In this document: piece by piece, positions 6,167-6,272 of the stretch
How positions within the stretch are numbered: the first letter of the stretch is position 1
Layout of the letters: each line of letters begins with the position of its first letter
Assembly (NCBI GenBank): GCA_016875595.1
Contig: VGPI01000125.1
Coordinates: 1 to 6,272 of the forward strand
Direction: 5' to 3'
Source: Candidatus Cloacimonadota bacterium
Lineage (GTDB): Bacteria; Cloacimonadota; Cloacimonadia; Cloacimonadales; Cloacimonadaceae
Length of the DNA stretch: 6,272 nucleotides
Notes under the pieces: model-generated
Databases searched by the model: none
What the model saw: only the letters and a program-made list of their open reading frames with translations
Told to the model about the DNA's origin: nothing
Made by a program: the position numbers and the translations under genes

Positions 6167-6272
6167 TGAATAATCTGACAATATAGAGCCACGAGTCCGC
6201 ACTTTGAGAGCCACCTCTCCGATGAAATAGAGCCATCCTTCCGATCCATAGAGCCAGCTTGCCAATAAAGCG
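6167..6272. mobile_element. Terminal region of an IS21-type insertion sequence, body beyond the right edge
   Basis: Four copies of AGAGCCA (TGGCTCT on the minus strand) start at 6185, 6207, 6229 and 6250, spaced 22, 22 and 21 bases. Three of the four minus-strand units (6214-6235, 6236-6256 and, with a divergent tail, 6167-6191) begin TGGCTCTAT, and the two inner ones continue to a CGGA four to six bases later. The outermost unit runs into TGAATAATCTGACA, whose first bases at 6167 would be the tip; IS21-family ends start with TG and hold several internal transposase-binding repeats of this TGGCTC type. No transposase codons lie inside the window, and the target duplication cannot be checked because the other end is not present. 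Whether this is the istA or the istB side is undecided. Confidence 0.65.

Noticed and set aside
1..6272. CRISPR array, tRNA or rRNA
   Set aside because: No regularly spaced long repeats, cloverleaf-like segments or rRNA-like sequence were seen; the only regular repeats are the insertion-sequence end units.

Overview
This window looks like bacterial envelope and accessory DNA carrying part of a diversity-generating retroelement (DGR) locus. The style of the proteins suggests an uncultured anaerobe of the Fibrobacterota-Chlorobiota-Bacteroidota sphere, perhaps Cloacimonadota. Examples are a caspase domain followed by PEGA-like repeats, a lipoprotein with a chitobiase-C-like module followed by a formylglycine-generating-enzyme (FGE) fold, and a DUF4384 protein. 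That taxonomic guess is an inference from family content only. Both edges appear to cut features.

Left part (1-5018), all on the plus strand: (i) a protein open at the left edge with an LPP20-like N-terminal region and a DUF4384-like C-terminal domain; (ii) after about 230 bases, a secreted or membrane-anchored caspase-family protein with an intact His/Cys dyad, several PEGA-like beta domains and two C-terminal membrane helices; (iii) overlapping it by 4 bases (ATGA), a lipoprotein whose FGE/C-type-lectin-fold C-terminus carries what looks like a DGR variable region. The potentially variable positions there are all NNY codons, as expected when AAY (Asn) codons of a template are mutagenised at adenines. 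The FGE catalytic cysteine pair is not evident, so this is more likely a binding protein than an enzyme.

Right part (5019-6272): a strong GC-rich hairpin, then a short gene with a good ribosome binding site that breaks by frameshift and early stop. In length and pattern it resembles the N-terminal part of HRDC-type DGR accessory proteins. No template repeat and no reverse transcriptase are visible. Instead there is decayed or unassignable sequence containing a convincing bidirectional terminator. From about 6167 to the edge lies an IS21-type insertion-sequence end with four repeats spaced 21-22 bases apart.

Taken together, the window shows a caspase-like protease translationally coupled to a DGR-diversified surface lipoprotein. 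The mutagenesis machinery next to it appears truncated, disrupted by insertion-sequence activity, or located elsewhere.
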